From: Alicyclobacillus fastidiosus
Lineage (GTDB): Bacteria; Bacillota; Bacilli; Alicyclobacillales; Alicyclobacillaceae
Direction of reading: 5' to 3'
Assembly (NCBI RefSeq): GCF_026651875.1
Contig: NZ_CP104067.1
Span: forward strand, 3,038,001-3,102,000
DNA: 64,000 nucleotides
Shown: piece after piece, positions 1 through 7,860 of the stretch
Position numbering within the stretch: position 1 is the first letter of the stretch
How the letters are laid out: every line of letters begins with the position of its first letter
Program-made: the position numbers and the translations under genes
Notes under the pieces: model-generated
Databases searched by the model: none
The model's input: only the letters and a program-made list of their open reading frames with translations
What the model was told of the DNA's origin: nothing

Positions 1-32
1 TTGTGTCCACATGACGTTTTCCACCAGAAGTA

Positions 33-926
33 TCATTCACTCGTTAAGTACTTATCGACGAATTGTCTCAAAAAGGTTACCGATAGGCGCATCTCATCTA
101 ATCCATTCAAACCATCTTCCACGGAAATCCATCCGTCAAAATTGACACTTGCCAGCTTTCCAAAAATTGCATCATAATCATTCATTCCCTGCCCAATGAC
201 ACCATGAGCCAAAGCATCCGAATACCCTGCTGCTTCGTGTTGCTTCAGTGCCTCCCACGAGAACCCATCTTTTAAGTACCGATCACTGGCATGCATCGTG
301 ATCACCCGAGAGCTTACTTGCTCAAGCAGCGCAAGCGGATCTTCTCCGGCGACAAGTGCATTCGACGGATCATAGTTAATGCCAAACCAAGGAGACGAAA
401 TTTCCGCAATAATCTCCAGAAAGACATCCATGAATTGTGCGAATTCTGGATAAATCCAAAACCCGTCCTTGTAGTGATTTTCCATCACTAAGTGAACGCG
501 TTTTTCCTCTGCGTAAGGCAACAGTTCGCGGATAGCCTCGATTGTGAATCGAATTCCCTCTGCCCGCGACACCTCCTTGCGCCTTTGACCGGACAACACT
601 CTACAACTTCGAAAATCCTCAGGGCCGATGTACGCCATCACGTCAATCATCCGCTTCATCTGGTTGATTTGTTTTGCTCGAAACGCCGGATCAGGATGGG
701 TGAAATCCGGAGAAGAACACATCATCGGGATAGTCATCCGATTTTCCGTAACCTTATCCAATACTGCTTTCAGATAAGATTCGTCTAATTGACGTAAAAA
801 TAGTGGGTACATTTCAATCCCGTCTGCTCCTAGCGTCGCAGCCTTCTCAATCCAATCCGTCAGTTCCATTTCTCCATTTGATAACGCTCCCATATATGCC
901 TTAGGAAATACTGCGATTCGTGGCAT
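33..926 (-). CDS. Sugar phosphate isomerase/epimerase (TIM barrel)
   Basis: A protein of about 297 residues of the xylose-isomerase-like TIM-barrel family (AP endonuclease 2 fold). Visible family signs are the early LGADGIEMYP strand, the HPDPAF loop, a VMENHYKDG strand with Glu and His metal-ligand candidates, NYDPSNALVAG, and a late WISVEDGL strand with its Glu. Members isomerise or epimerise sugars or sugar phosphates; the substrate cannot be read here. The start at 926 is preferred over an in-frame start 36 bases upstream because GAGAGGGGTG lies directly before it. It is the last gene of a three-gene minus-strand operon, four bases after a hexulose-phosphate-synthase-like gene, which fits a role in sugar or sugar-acid breakdown. 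Confidence 0.85.
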   Translation of the reverse strand: MPRIAVFPKAYMGALSNGEMELTDWIEKAATLGADGIEMYPLFLRQLDESYLKAVLDKVTENRMTIPMMCSSPDFTHPDPAFRAKQINQMKRMIDVMAYIGPEDFRSCRVLSGQRRKEVSRAEGIRFTIEAIRELLPYAEEKRVHLVMENHYKDGFWIYPEFAQFMDVFLEIIAEISSPWFGINYDPSNALVAGEDPLALLEQVSSRVITMHASDRYLKDGFSWEALKQHEAAGYSDALAHGVIGQGMNDYDAIFGKLASVNFDGWISVEDGLNGLDEMRLSVTFLRQFVDKYLTSE

Positions 927-930
927 ATCA

Positions 931-1612
931 TCACCCCTCTCTGCCTTTAACCTTATCGACAAGATGCTTTAAGATGGTACGAAGTTCGTCCGCATCTGTA
1001 CTTGGACGGAAAGCTTTGTTATCAATCACAAGTGGTGCACCGACGACAACGAGCGGCGCACCATACTGAGGCATCATCGCTGCCTGCTCTCAATGATAAT
1101 CCCCCAACAGCCTGAACCGGTATAGATACCGCTTCGACCACTCTCTCCAAGTGATCAAATGGCGTTTTTGAAGGATCCTCTCCTCGTTCATCGAATCCCG
1201 TATGGACGATGACGTAATCAACTCCGTTTTCCTCCAGCAATTTGGCGCAAAGAACCGGATCCGCAGAAGCAAGAATATCGCCCATCACTTTGATACCGTA
1301 TTTTCTAGCCGCTTTCACGACAGCTCGTATCGTCGCTGGACACGCCACACCCATAACAACGACATGTGTTGCACCAGCCTTTGCCATCATCTCAGCCTCT
1401 AGGTATCCTCCATCCATGGTCTTTAAGTCCGCAACAATGGGATGATTCGGATATGCCTTACGTAGCGCCGCGACAGCATGGAGCCCTTCGCCAAGAATCA
1501 AGGGCGTTCCCGCTTCGATCCAGTCAACTCCAGCTTCGACGGCGATTTTTGCCATTTCTATTGCTTCATCAATGGTTGTAACATCCAAGGAAATTTGCAC
1601 AATGGGTTCCAA
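931..1612 (-). pseudogene. Hexulose-6-phosphate synthase-like (HUMPS family), frameshifted
   Basis: The gene starts MEPIVQISLDVTTIDEA and carries the family metal/substrate motif DLKTMDGG, so it belongs to the OMP-decarboxylase superfamily of hexulose-6-phosphate synthases and 3-keto-gulonate-6-phosphate decarboxylases. After VGGLS, near position 1092, one extra base shifts the frame, giving 24 foreign residues and a stop at 1022. The correct frame resumes at once (EQAAMMPQYGAPLVVVGAPL) and runs to a TGA at 931-933, four bases before the next gene. The restored length of about 226 residues is normal for the family. It is either a recent inactivation or a base-call error. The reaction would cleave or condense a C1 unit or CO2 with a pentulose phosphate. 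Confidence 0.85.
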
Positions 1613-1635
1613 CGTACTCTCCCTCTCTTCAATGC

Positions 1636-2688
1636 TTATAGTTGATACCCGTTTGGCAAAAGAATTGACTTTGCATGAACGAGTGAATCCATCTCGTCAA
1701 ACGCTAGTTTCCAATCCTCCATACTGTATGTCTTTGCCATGGGCAATGGATCGATTTCTCCCTTGCCCATCATTACCAGAACTTTCTCCCACATCGGATA
1801 GAGATGGCTAAATGAACCTTGAAGGCGAACTGCCTTTTGGATTATAGGATCCAGTGAAAATCCGACAGGCGCGGGTCCCCAACCGATTTTAGTAATTTGT
1901 CCAGCTGGTCTGACAACGTCGATACTCTGCTTCAACGTCGCAGAAACTCCAACTGCATCTAATACCAATTCCGGACCAAATCCATCACCATACGAGAGTA
2001 ACTCGGCTACAACGTCGCAGTCCTCAGCGACTAATACTTCATCCGCACCGAATTGTTTGGCGATTTTCAACCGATTCACATCTCTTTGTGTACCAACGAC
2101 AACAATTTGTCCAGGATGGAACAACTTCGCAATTTGAACACACAATAGCCCAATGGGCCCAGGACCAAATACAACCACATAATCTCCTGGTCGAATTTGC
2201 GAGTGATGTGCAACTGCGTTGTATGCTACGCAACACGGCTCTGTAAGCGCTGCCTTTTCGAACGAAACATTGTGGGGCACATGGTGGACAATCGCTTCGC
2301 GAGTTTTCACATACTGTGCCATTGCACCATCTACCAAAACACCGAATCCTAGACGATGCGGGCATAAATTGTATTGACCTGTTCGGCAATAAATGCAAGT
2401 CCCACATACAGATGCCGGTGTTTCACTGACAACGCGATCCCCCTTCTGAAACAATGTCACCGCGCTACCAACATCGGAAACAATTCCAGAGAATTCATGG
2501 CCTAATGTTACAGGGCGATTCACGGCAAATCCTTGCGTATTATGGTACATGTGTAAGTCACTACCGCATACGCCCACCGCTTGAACTTGTATCAAAACAT
2601 CGTAAGGATCTAGTATATTAGGAATTGGAACGTCACGAATTTCAACCTTTTGCGATTCATTCGCATAGTTCACAAGTGCTTTCATCAT
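1636..2688 (-). CDS. Zinc-dependent medium-chain alcohol/sugar dehydrogenase
   Basis: A 350-residue medium-chain dehydrogenase (sorbitol/threonine dehydrogenase type). It shows the catalytic zinc ligands in GVCGSDLH and GHEFSG, the structural zinc cysteine cluster CGTCIYCRTGQYNLC, and a Rossmann motif VVFGPGPIGLL around residues 170-180. Such enzymes oxidise a polyol or sugar alcohol with NAD(P). A GGTGGAG site lies before tandem ATG codons at 2688. It is the first intact gene of the operon with the HUMPS-like and isomerase genes, so the three probably oxidise, cleave and isomerise one sugar acid or polyol. The exact substrate is not determinable from sequence alone. Confidence 0.88.
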   Translation of the reverse strand: MMKALVNYANESQKVEIRDVPIPNILDPYDVLIQVQAVGVCGSDLHMYHNTQGFAVNRPVTLGHEFSGIVSDVGSAVTLFQKGDRVVSETPASVCGTCIYCRTGQYNLCPHRLGFGVLVDGAMAQYVKTREAIVHHVPHNVSFEKAALTEPCCVAYNAVAHHSQIRPGDYVVVFGPGPIGLLCVQIAKLFHPGQIVVVGTQRDVNRLKIAKQFGADEVLVAEDCDVVAELLSYGDGFGPELVLDAVGVSATLKQSIDVVRPAGQITKIGWGPAPVGFSLDPIIQKAVRLQGSFSHLYPMWEKVLVMMGKGEIDPLPMAKTYSMEDWKLAFDEMDSLVHAKSILLPNGYQL

Positions 2689-3024
2689 ATGTGCTCCACC
2701 CTTCTCGCGTAATTCATGACCATTACTATGCCATCGCTTCGCTGCCGCTCAGGCCAGCGCAACCATCTTTTCAATTGAAGTGTGAACGGGGATATTGGAC
2801 AGCCACAGATGTACCGTTCTTGGCACGGTCTTTAATCGAATCAATTCGAAAATAGACACGACAAAACAGCAAGGAACTCATCAAAGTCTCGCTGTTGTCA
2901 TATCGTTCAGAGTATCTAGACTTCTCTGCCGTTCGCTCAGAACGGAGTATTCCATCCATAAAACCATTTGCTTGTTCCTGTTTATTAGGCTGCTAAATCA
3001 CAAATCGTTGTTATCGAAGAATAC
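2689..3024. other. Upstream stretch with no recognised gene
   Basis: About 330 bases between the dehydrogenase start and the Gfo/Idh remnant. Short open frames exist on both strands but none has a good ribosome binding site or a family signature. It may be decayed coding DNA, because it lies between two related parts of an operon. Confidence 0.4.
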
Positions 3025-3190
3025 GCCTTAAAATGGAACCACTGACCCGATTCTGCACTTCGCCAAGCAGCCTCTGTCAACCTTGAAACACGATATCCAC
3101 ACTCTGCAGGTGCAGCTGCGCTATCTGTTTTTAAAGGATGACATCTATAAAGTTGGCATCTAGGTTACTGGCAGCAGGGAAATCCCTCTC
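3025..3190 (-). pseudogene. C-terminal remnant of a Gfo/Idh/MocA oxidoreductase
   Basis: Read on the minus strand with one frame break, this stretch gives ANFIDVIL and then AAAPAECGYRVSRLTEAAW, with SAESGQW following. The intact oxidoreductase at 13730-14719 ends RNFVDLILGRVDQ, AAAPAECGYRVARLTEVAW, SAESGKS. Only the last 50 or so residues remain. The regulatory-looking DNA that follows (3200-3340) also resembles the DNA upstream of the intact operon at 15.9-16.1 kb. The simplest reading is an internal deletion in a second copy of that operon head. Confidence 0.8.
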
Positions 3191-3237
3191 AGACACAATC
3201 GACGCATGCGGTGTAGAGTGTTCCAAAAGTGAGCATA

Positions 3238-3251
3238 GTTAAACGCTTACA
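3238..3251 (-). promoter_or_regulatory. CcpA/LacI-type operator candidate
   Basis: GTTAAACGCTTACA matches 12 of 14 positions of the Bacillus cre consensus TGWAANCGNTNWCA, keeping the central AANCGNT. It lies upstream of the minus-strand sugar operon, though a gene remnant separates it from the first intact gene, so it may no longer act. Confidence 0.45.
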
Positions 3252-3301
3252 CAACCTTGAGCCGAGTATATTATCCAGTTTTAACCGCGTCAATTGCGGA
3301 A

Positions 3302-3332
3302 ATCGGACATATTGATTACCAATATCGGACAT
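3302..3332. promoter_or_regulatory. Paired 9-bp direct repeats, AraC-type operator candidate
   Basis: ATCGGACAT occurs at 3302-3310 and again at 3324-3332, a start-to-start distance of 22 bp or two helical turns. A matching pair with the same 22-bp spacing stands at 16047-16077 upstream of the related operon. Direct repeats at this spacing are typical of AraC-family activators. No such regulator lies in the window, so the binding protein is inferred only. Confidence 0.5.
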
Positions 3333-3462
3333 GTAAATTAGCAATGGGATCTAAAGCACTCCTGGATAATCAGGGTACAAGGGCACCAGGACAACGGAGC
3401 TTCAGAGCGAAATGAAGGATTCGTGGTGGAAATGTGGCGTTGAGCGATTGTGCCATTACCCC

Positions 3463-4062
3463 TTAGGGAGAGTCCCATTTGAACGCGTTCAAATCCCCGA
3501 CAATCAGCACAGAAGCACCCGGCAGTTGTGCGGAATGCGCCGCCGCCAATCCGACGGGACCTGCGCCCGCCACATACACGGTCGATCCGGTTGCGACCCC
3601 GGCACTGATAGCCCCATGATACCCGGTCGGAAAAATGTCGGAGAGCGTCGTCAGATCAAGGATTTTCTCCAAGGACTGTTCCCTGTCAGGAAATTTAAGC
3701 AACTGAAAGTCCGCATACGGTACCATCACGTATTCCGATTGGCCGTCCACCCAGCAACCCATGTCCACGTGTCCGTACGCCGATCCTAGACGATCTGGCT
3801 TCACGTGTAAGCAGATATGTGTGTTACCTTCTTTGCAGCTTCAACAGCGTCCGCGGGCAATGTTAAATAGAACCGAAACCAGGTCCCCCCTTCTTGATGA
3901 ACTCGACATCTCGGCCCACATCAATCAATTCACCCATGATCTAATGACCCATCACGAGACCTTCGGGTGCGGTTGTCCTGCCGAGCACCATGTGTTGGTC
4001 GCTGCCACAAATATTGGTAAAAACCACCTTTAGGATGACGCCGTGCTCGCACTTTCGCTGCC
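3463..4062 (-). pseudogene. Glutathione-independent formaldehyde dehydrogenase-like, broken
   Basis: The open part at 3463-3804 reads YVMVPYADFQLLKFPD, SDIFPTGYHGA and VYVAGAGPVGLAAAHSAQ, the centre and Rossmann motif of the FdhA-type zinc dehydrogenases. Upstream in other frames the N-terminal pieces FTNICGSDQHMVLGRT and APEGLVMGH are visible, then MGELIDVGRDVEF, so at least two frame breaks separate them. The C-terminal third is absent after VGDLNAF. The intact family is about 380-400 residues. It belongs to a run of decayed oxidoreductase genes between the sugar operon and the IS element. Confidence 0.8.
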
Positions 4063-4075
4063 TTTAGCAGCCCAT

Positions 4076-4210
4076 CCTATGCTACTCGCGTACGCGACGT
4101 AATTTTGTAATCCGCCCCTGCGGCACCCATTCCACCACAAAGTGTCACCACGGGCATCCACAAACGTGCCATGCGGAGACACAAAGTAGCCGGGTACATG
4201 TTCCACGGCC
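4076..4210 (-). pseudogene. C-terminal remnant of an NHL-type beta-propeller protein
   Basis: On the minus strand the stretch reads HVPGYFVSPHGTFVDARGD and, after a one-base shift, VVEWVPQGRITKLRRVRE followed by a stop. The PHGxxVDxxGDLYVVEW pattern is the blade signature of NHL six-bladed propellers often found beside sugar oxidoreductases. Nothing of the upstream blades remains. Confidence 0.6.
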
Positions 4211-4326
4211 GGTCGGTTTGGCGATTGTTTATAATAGTATAATTTTATACAATAAAGCTATCGCTAATATTGATGATTGGGGGGATTTATGAATTTAGTC
4301 TGCCTTTTTATTTGAGTGGTTTATAT

Positions 4327-5898
4327 CACTAACGTTGCATAAAACTTCTCTGAGCCTGTCAAGAGAGGGTGAATTGCCGTTCAAAGTTGCGGACTGAATA
4401 CTCGGATTTTTTGTTTCCGTGGCTTATGGTCTAAAAGGTCAATACCCCTATGTCAGGTAGTCCGAATATCCATAATCAGGAATGTTAGATTAGGTCGTAG
4501 ATAACGGTCTCAAGATGCTCCGTTTCACGCTCTATGTACTGCTGCACCGTTTGCTCAAAGATGTCTTCCACCTTGCATCGTCGTCGTCCCTTGGATGTTC
4601 GACCTGGTTTCTTGTACAACGCCTTCACAAACTCAGAAAAGGCTCGGTCCCAATAGAGACGTAGACATTTGTAAACCTCAAGTAGCTTGCCGCTGTGGGA
4701 CACCTTCGCTTGCAAGAGAATCAACAGGCAGTACGTAATCAGTGCAATGAGCAGTTGGTTATACACGCCATTTTCACTATGACCGTATAGGCGCTTGAGT
4801 ACCAGGTGCTGCTTGACCCATTTAAAGAACAACTCTATTTGCCAACGCTTTCGGTACACGTCACAGATTTGCTCTGCATCCATCGTCATGTCATTCGTCA
4901 GTATCACGACGCGCTTGCCTTCATTGTCCGTGGTTTCAAGCAACCGCAGGGTGTGCTCCATCACGTAATTTGGATAACTCCCCAAGCGTACCAATGCTTC
5001 TCTCGTAACCGGTGAATCGGACGGTACCTGTCGCTCTTCAATGACTTCGTGAATGACCGCATTATCTTTGAGCCGAGTGACAAACTTCGTTCCGTTTGCA
5101 CAGTACGTATCGAACTTACGGTAATCCACATAGCCACGGTCAAAGACGTTCAACGCATTCGGTTCTACGACCACTAACGCATCCATCTGTGTCTTGTCCG
5201 CAGGTTTGGCGGGCGTGAGGATCGCCTTATCTGGCGCAACTTGATCGTCTAGAAATACCAGACGCAGGTGCAGTTTCACACCAGCTTTAGTACTGCGAAA
5301 CTCTGCCCAAGGATACTGTGAAACACACATTGAAATGGTCGATGAGTCCACCAGATTAATCCGTCGCATTTTCTCGTTCGCTCGTTTTGCACCGACCTGG
5401 CGAGTGATTTGCTCGACACATTCACGGAACACGAAATCCAGAAAGTATGACGGCGTTTCTCGCAACTTCCTGGACAACTGGGAAGCACTAATAGAGTCTA
5501 GCGCCAGTTCTTTCTGGAGGGATTCATTGGCTTCCAACTCCAAACTGATGTCCTTCAGTGACGGGATTTGATTGACCTGGGCGAAGACGACGAGCCGGAT
5601 GAATGAGATGACACCGAGCTTCTTAACGTACCGCTCCATCTTGAGACGGTTTAATTCCTGCAATATGGTACTGACATTCAGCGGGGTAACATACTCCCGG
5701 AACGCCGATTTCGTGGTATCCTTGTCCATGGTGGGTCTCCTTAGAGAGAGTTGGACAGGACTACCTGTACTTCTCATTCTAAGGAGATTTTTTCATGTTG
5801 GTGTTGTCTAAATCATGAAACTTCCAAACATTTCATCTATACATTCTGACAACTCGAAGCACTTGACAAACCATAAATTCCTTTATGCAACGCTAGTG
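4327..5898 (-). mobile_element. IS4-like insertion sequence, complete (1572 bp)
   Basis: The left end reads CACTAACGTTGCATAAA at 4327 and the right end is its near inverse, CTTTATGCAACGCTAGTG ending at 5898. They enclose one intact DDE transposase gene on the minus strand. The exact duplication outside the ends and the undamaged gene point to a recent insertion in otherwise decayed DNA. Confidence 0.88.
4485..5729 (-). CDS. IS4-family DDE transposase
   Basis: A transposase of about 414 residues. The catalytic triad is visible as Asp in NLVDSSTISMC, Asp in VFDRGYVDYRKFD, and Glu in YRKRWQIELFFKWVKQHL, the last being the Y-(2)-R-(3)-E-(6)-K signature of the IS4 family. The N-terminal part (about residues 15-90) resembles the DUF4372 helical domain. 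The start at 5729 has AAGGAG seven bases upstream. It cuts and pastes the element that carries it. The gene is intact, so the element may be active. Confidence 0.92.
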   Translation of the reverse strand: MDKDTTKSAFREYVTPLNVSTILQELNRLKMERYVKKLGVISFIRLVVFAQVNQIPSLKDISLELEANESLQKELALDSISASQLSRKLRETPSYFLDFVFRECVEQITRQVGAKRANEKMRRINLVDSSTISMCVSQYPWAEFRSTKAGVKLHLRLVFLDDQVAPDKAILTPAKPADKTQMDALVVVEPNALNVFDRGYVDYRKFDTYCANGTKFVTRLKDNAVIHEVIEERQVPSDSPVTREALVRLGSYPNYVMEHTLRLLETTDNEGKRVVILTNDMTMDAEQICDVYRKRWQIELFFKWVKQHLVLKRLYGHSENGVYNQLLIALITYCLLILLQAKVSHSGKLLEVYKCLRLYWDRAFSEFVKALYKKPGRTSKGRRRCKVEDIFEQTVQQYIERETEHLETVIYDLI

Positions 5899-5957
5899 GG
5901 TTTATATAAAAACCCACTGTAATTGCGGTTTTTTTGTTTAGAGTGTTGACTGAGTTG

Positions 5958-5971
5958 AGTAAGCGCTTACC
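5958..5971 (+). promoter_or_regulatory. LacI/CcpA-type operator candidate upstream of yesL-like gene
   Basis: The palindrome GTAAGCGCTTAC sits in a 14-base window matching 12 positions of the cre consensus, about 350 bases before the YesL-like gene. Its perfect symmetry fits a LacI-family protein. A LacI regulator is encoded at 41.2 kb, but nothing links it directly. Confidence 0.45.
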
Positions 5972-6320
5972 CAGTTTTGATTCGTTGTTTGATGTGTGCG
6001 GTCACCTTATTTTCCTCATGTGCGGCAGAATGAATCTCTGATGGGCCAAGTTGCCGTTCGATTGCTGCATGCAAAGATGAAAGGAGAGAGAGTCCCTACA
6101 ATGACATCTATTCCGTATGACATTATCTCTAATTAGGCAGAGTGTAGTTGCTCGGTCTCCGTAACGAACGAAGAGTGGCTTTTCCCGAATATCGAGATGT
6201 TTTTTTCATTTTTAGCATGCTTACCTAATACCTATTCAGAGACACTTGCAATCCTGCTTAAAAACCGTAATACTGTCGGCAGCTCCCAAAGTGATTGATT
6301 CTTATGTACTAAAGGAGTAT

Positions 6321-6949
6321 ATGTTTATGTTCTCTTTGAATGGCCCTGTTTATCGCATCCTATCCATCTTTAGTCGATATCTGTTATTGAACATTCTATT
6401 TTTAATTTCCTGTATATTTATTGTTACGATTCCCCCTGCTACTGCAGGACTATTTGCAATGACAAGAAAATATTCAAACCAGGAGGAGCCTCCATTGTGC
6501 AGAACATTTTGGCACGAGTTTAAGAGAACTTCATTCAGAGCTGGGCCATTTATATACTGTTTACACCAATCTTTTTAATACTAGGTATAGATATACATCT
6601 ATTTTTGATAAATGGCTGGACGTATAGTGGTGCTGCATTAGTGATTATTCTATTCATCTCATTACTCACCACATCCACATTCATACACATATTTACATTG
6701 ATGGCTCATACTAAATTGACTACATTGAACCTGGTGAAAAATGCCCTAAAATTAAATCTGGTAAAACCGCATCTAACCGTGCTAAATTTGGTAGCATTGG
6801 TGTTATTGACTTTCTTTGCAAGTAAAATCCTCATCCTGTTGCCGACTATATACTTTAGCGTCTCAGCAGCGATCACTTATCGCATCGCAAAGGCAAAGTT
6901 TACGAAAATAATCTCCTCTCAGCGTGATACTGAATCTGAGCCTATCTAG
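6321..6949 (+). pseudogene. YesL-like (DUF624) membrane protein, frameshifted
   Basis: MFMFSLNGPVYRILSIFSRY, then LLLNILFLISCIF and VTIPPATAGLFAMTRK, match the start of YesL/DUF624 proteins: an NGP motif, a first membrane helix and PATAG. Near 6540 one frame break moves the reading from RTSFRAGPF to the frame reading SWAIYILFTPIFLILGI, which continues through three more membrane helices to 6949. The start has AAAGGAG five bases before ATG. YesL genes usually sit next to sugar ABC transporters of the same type as the one at 10.3-13.5 kb. It is broken, or a base is misread. Confidence 0.78.
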
Positions 6950-7023
6950 TGCGCTACTTCAACTATCCAAACTTAAGAAAAACATTTTGGTATAGTAGAT
7001 TCAGTTCCCTGTAAACGGAGATA

Positions 7024-7521
7024 CCTAAGAATACCTTAACCAATTGGGCTGTCTTTCCATTATACCTAGTCATGAATGGTCGGGAGAAATCATAAAAGAG
7101 GAAGTGATGTGGATAGTTTTTGCTATTGTGACAGACGGGTCAAAGGGTAATAAACAAAATTTATAATTAACTAGGACGAATACATATGTTTCCTTTTAAA
7201 ACAGCTCTTAATTCTTCTACATTGCTACCTTTTAACTTAAACATTGTGGAGCAAGTGGCATATATAAATCGATCGAGCGTTGGCATTGTACACGTAAATG
7301 ACTGTCCTGACGATGCTAACCGAGAGACCATTATGGATAAAGACCGAGTATTTCCCGGCGACGGGATATTACCTTCCAAAAAATTTGCTCAATTACTAGA
7401 CGGTATTGGATACAACGGATTTTTATCTCTCGAATTGTCTATTGAACACTTTGAACATCAATCCGCCCTAAATGTTGCCACATATGGACTAAACAAAATC
7501 AAAGAAGCCTATTCAATATAA
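7024..7521 (+). pseudogene. Sugar phosphate isomerase/epimerase, internally deleted
   Basis: The open frame at 7186-7521 carries the C-terminal half of a TIM-barrel isomerase: VEQVAYINRSSVGIVHVNDC, RVFPGDGILPSKKFAQLL and GYNGFLSLELS. In 7030-7165 another frame reads EYLNQLGCLSIIPSHEWSGE, plausibly an earlier part of the same protein. The barrel cannot be complete because the region between is missing or frame-broken. It is distinct from the two intact isomerases at 33-926 and 14807-15676. Confidence 0.65.
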
Positions 7522-7563
7522 CATTAAAAAATTCACATCGGCGAGATGTACAGCGTCGAATGA

Positions 7564-7818
7564 TCAACCCGTAAGCAATAGGAATTCGCAGCCCCCCCCC
7601 CCCTCGTTATGGCGAAACAAACACACAGCCGAGGCGTCTGCGAATTGCTGGTTGCCCGCAGTTTTTGTATACCTGCGGTATGTTCTTCCGATTCCACCGA
7701 GATGATTTGCACAGCCTTGTTCAGATGTCGATAGTAGATTGTATCTCTGATTCATGATGCGGAGGTGGAGCGTCCCGTCGAGGTTCATTTGGTCAACAAG
7801 CAATACAAGATCTGCCAT
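7564..7818 (-). CDS. Hypothetical, weakly supported, with a C12 tract
   Basis: An 84-residue open frame with no recognised family and no clear ribosome binding site. A run of 12 C at 7592-7603 lies near its end and would be prone to slippage. It may be a remnant. It is listed only because the stretch is otherwise empty. Confidence 0.2.
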   Translation of the reverse strand: MADLVLLVDQMNLDGTLHLRIMNQRYNLLSTSEQGCANHLGGIGRTYRRYTKTAGNQQFADASAVCLFRHNEGGGGCEFLLLTG

Positions 7819-7860
7819 TGTATGTTCAGCAATCTCACCTGATTGCCGGGCCTCTTACTT

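Larger units (their letters stand above)
4318..5907. repeat. 9-bp target-site duplication of the IS4-like element
   Basis: GGTTTATAT stands at 4318-4326 and again at 5899-5907, directly outside the two terminal inverted repeats. With the element removed, the target reads as an imperfect palindrome (AGTGG-TTTATATAAA-AACCCACT), so the element seems to have entered a hairpin-forming site. Confidence 0.85.
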
